Below, piece after piece: positions 5,085 to 6,110 of a stretch of 6,110 nucleotides of DNA (position 1 is the first letter of the stretch; every line of letters starts with the position of its first letter). Below the pieces are notes generated by a model, which did not search any database, had not been told where the DNA came from, and saw nothing but the letters and a program-made list of their open reading frames with translations. The DNA is from Planctomycetota bacterium (GTDB lineage: Bacteria > Planctomycetota > MHYJ01 > JACQXL01). Location of the stretch: contig JACQXL010000238.1 in the NCBI GenBank assembly GCA_016208805.1, positions 1 through 6,110 on the forward strand, in the 5' to 3' direction. The position numbers and the translations under genes are program-made.

Positions 5085-6110
5085 ATGAAAACAAAATACC
5101 TCTTACTGGCTCTCATCATCCCGGCCTTGCTGGCCACCTACTCGCCGGCCGCGGACGACAACATCAAGCGGGTCTCGGAAAAATACGGCTTCCTCGGCCC
5201 GGAAGCAGTCAAAATCGGCTCCAATATGCAGGACCTCCAGACCCTGGATTTTGACGCCAACGGCCGGATGGATTTTATGACCGTCAATGCGGCGGAGCGG
5301 AAGGTCTTTATTTCATATCAGACGGATGAATCCGCCATACCGTCCGGCTTGCCCGCCGAAGCCTCGGCGAAGGCGGGCGCACCGACCCAGGAAACCAAAA
5401 TAAAACTGCAGACCGAGTCGTTCACCATAGAAAAATCATTCTCCTATCTCAGCGCCGGCGATATTGACGGCGACAAAAAGGCGGACCTGGTCTTCCTGGA
5501 TAACCAGAACAAACTCAACATCCTGTTCCATAAAAAAGACGCCCGGGCCTTTGAACCGCCTAAAGAGATTCCGCTGGACGACATCAAAGGCGTCATCCTC
5601 AAACTGCTTGATTTGAACAATAACGGCGTCAGCGAAATCGTCATCCTTAACGAGGAAAACCTCAATATCATCCACTGCGATGCCGGCCGCAATACCCAGA
5701 AACCGGTCAAATACGAGAACAATTCCAAGAAGATAATCAATTTTGAAGCGGCCGATATCAACGGCGACGGGCTGAAGGACATCATCCTGGTCAATTCCGA
5801 CCGGCAAACAGTCGCCTTCCGGCTCCAGCGCCCGGACGGCGTCTTTGCCCCTGAAATCACCCAAAAAATAGAGGACATCAATGTCGGCGATTTCGCCGAT
5901 GTCAATAACGACAAAAAAGACGAACTGCTCGGCCTGCATTCCCAGACCAACGCCCTGAAAATATTCCAATTCCGCCAGCCGGCCGAATTCAAAACCACCC
6001 CCAAAAAGAAATTCCAGTTCAGCCAGACGCGGGATTACCAGTTCAAGTCCGGCACATCGGCATCCTACAGTCTGGTCATCGGCGATGTCAACGGCGACCG
6101 GCGCGCCGAT
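5085..6110 (+). CDS. Secreted FG-GAP/VCBS-repeat protein, 3' end beyond the window
   Basis: 342 codons are open to the right edge with no stop. The product begins with a signal peptide (MKTKYLLLALIIPALLA, cleavage likely near SPAA|DD, residue 23). It then carries six Ca2+-binding-loop motifs of FG-GAP/VCBS beta-propeller blades: DFDANGRMD (from 55), DIDGDKKAD (126), DLNNNGVSE (176), DINGDGLKD (224), DVNNDKKDE (272) and DVNGDRRAD (334), about 45-70 residues apart. Such proteins are extracellular or periplasmic and usually bind ligands or surfaces. The substrate is unknown here. Residues 88-98 (GLPAEASAKAG) are encoded by an inserted palindromic repeat between blades one and two. Start ATG 5085 is chosen because the signal peptide begins there. 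The ribosome binding site is weak (AAAGAAA, about ten bases upstream). It follows the tandem-module gene on the same strand and may share its transcript. Confidence 0.88.
   Translation, partial: MKTKYLLLALIIPALLATYSPAADDNIKRVSEKYGFLGPEAVKIGSNMQDLQTLDFDANGRMDFMTVNAAERKVFISYQTDESAIPSGLPAEASAKAGAPTQETKIKLQTESFTIEKSFSYLSAGDIDGDKKADLVFLDNQNKLNILFHKKDARAFEPPKEIPLDDIKGVILKLLDLNNNGVSEIVILNEENLNIIHCDAGRNTQKPVKYENNSKKIINFEAADINGDGLKDIILVNSDRQTVAFRLQRPDGVFAPEITQKIEDINVGDFADVNNDKKDELLGLHSQTNALKIFQFRQPAEFKTTPKKKFQFSQTRDYQFKSGTSASYSLVIGDVNGDRRAD
5351..5378. repeat. GC-rich palindromic repeat embedded in frame in the FG-GAP gene
   Basis: Arms GCCCGCC (5351-5357) and GGCGGGC (5372-5378) are perfect reverse complements. 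An alternative inner hairpin is GCCGA (5355-5359) with TCGGC (5364-5368). I recognise this as the GCCCGCC-GAAGCC-type dispersed palindrome that recurs in many environmental bacterial genomes, where it often encodes the peptide LPAEASAKAG. Here it reads in frame as residues 88-98 of the FG-GAP protein, between the first and second blade motifs, and leaves the reading frame intact. Confidence 0.75.

Noticed and set aside
4961..5254. Plus-strand frame containing a VIASVSEAISFH peptide
   Set aside because: It is the translated palindromic repeat running on into an out-of-frame part of the FG-GAP gene, and it is not a real gene.
5436..6004. Two overlapping minus-strand reading frames opposite the FG-GAP gene
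   Set aside because: They are shadows of the Asp/Ile-rich repeats. The plus-strand frame has a signal peptide and six regular motifs.

Overview
The window looks like chromosomal DNA from a Gram-negative-type, probably uncultured environmental bacterium. It has moderate GC with AT-rich gene borders, several exported proteins, and four families of short repeats of kinds familiar from environmental genome bins. The exported protein types (an HtrA-type protease with a small N-terminal beta-barrel, a long protein of secreted 'VPDNVYVYVSV' style, and an FG-GAP/VCBS protein) suggest Planctomycetota or a neighbouring PVC-type lineage. That placement is inference and is weak. I see no phage, plasmid, insertion sequence, CRISPR or defence genes, and no RNA genes.

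Minus-strand half (1-1498). gltX, glutamyl-tRNA synthetase, occupies 188-1498 and is complete. Beyond its stop codon lies a block of 7-bp repeats (142-194). After that come a plausible promoter (87-114) and the start of a second minus-strand gene (from 55 leftward), of which only 18 codons are visible. The synthetase is unusually short because the region that normally holds the zinc-binding or equivalent insert is reduced to about ten residues.

Divergent intergenic region (1499-1692). It holds a roughly 9-10-bp repeat (AATCTGTG type) on the gltX side. On the plus-strand side is a promoter-like TTGCTA-16-TATAAT with a perfect 8-bp inverted repeat between and across its elements, followed by a good ribosome binding site.

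Plus-strand half (1693-6110). A secreted trypsin-like serine protease with an intact His/Asp/Ser triad but no PDZ domain (1693-2724) is followed after 4 bases by a 728-residue envelope or secreted protein (2729-4915). This second protein appears to consist of two tandem, diverged copies of one roughly 310-residue module. After a 169-base gap carrying a nested pair of palindromic repeats (4957-5049), an FG-GAP/VCBS beta-propeller-type secreted protein begins at 5085 and runs off the right edge. A palindromic repeat sits in frame inside this last gene and encodes GLPAEASAKAG.

The first two plus-strand genes are very probably one operon, and the third may belong to it. All three products carry export signals, so the cluster is best read as an envelope or extracytoplasmic protein set with a protease. 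The sequence does not show what it acts on. The most notable items are the repeat captured as coding sequence, the internal duplication in the 728-residue protein, the shortened GltX and the dyad in the protease promoter.
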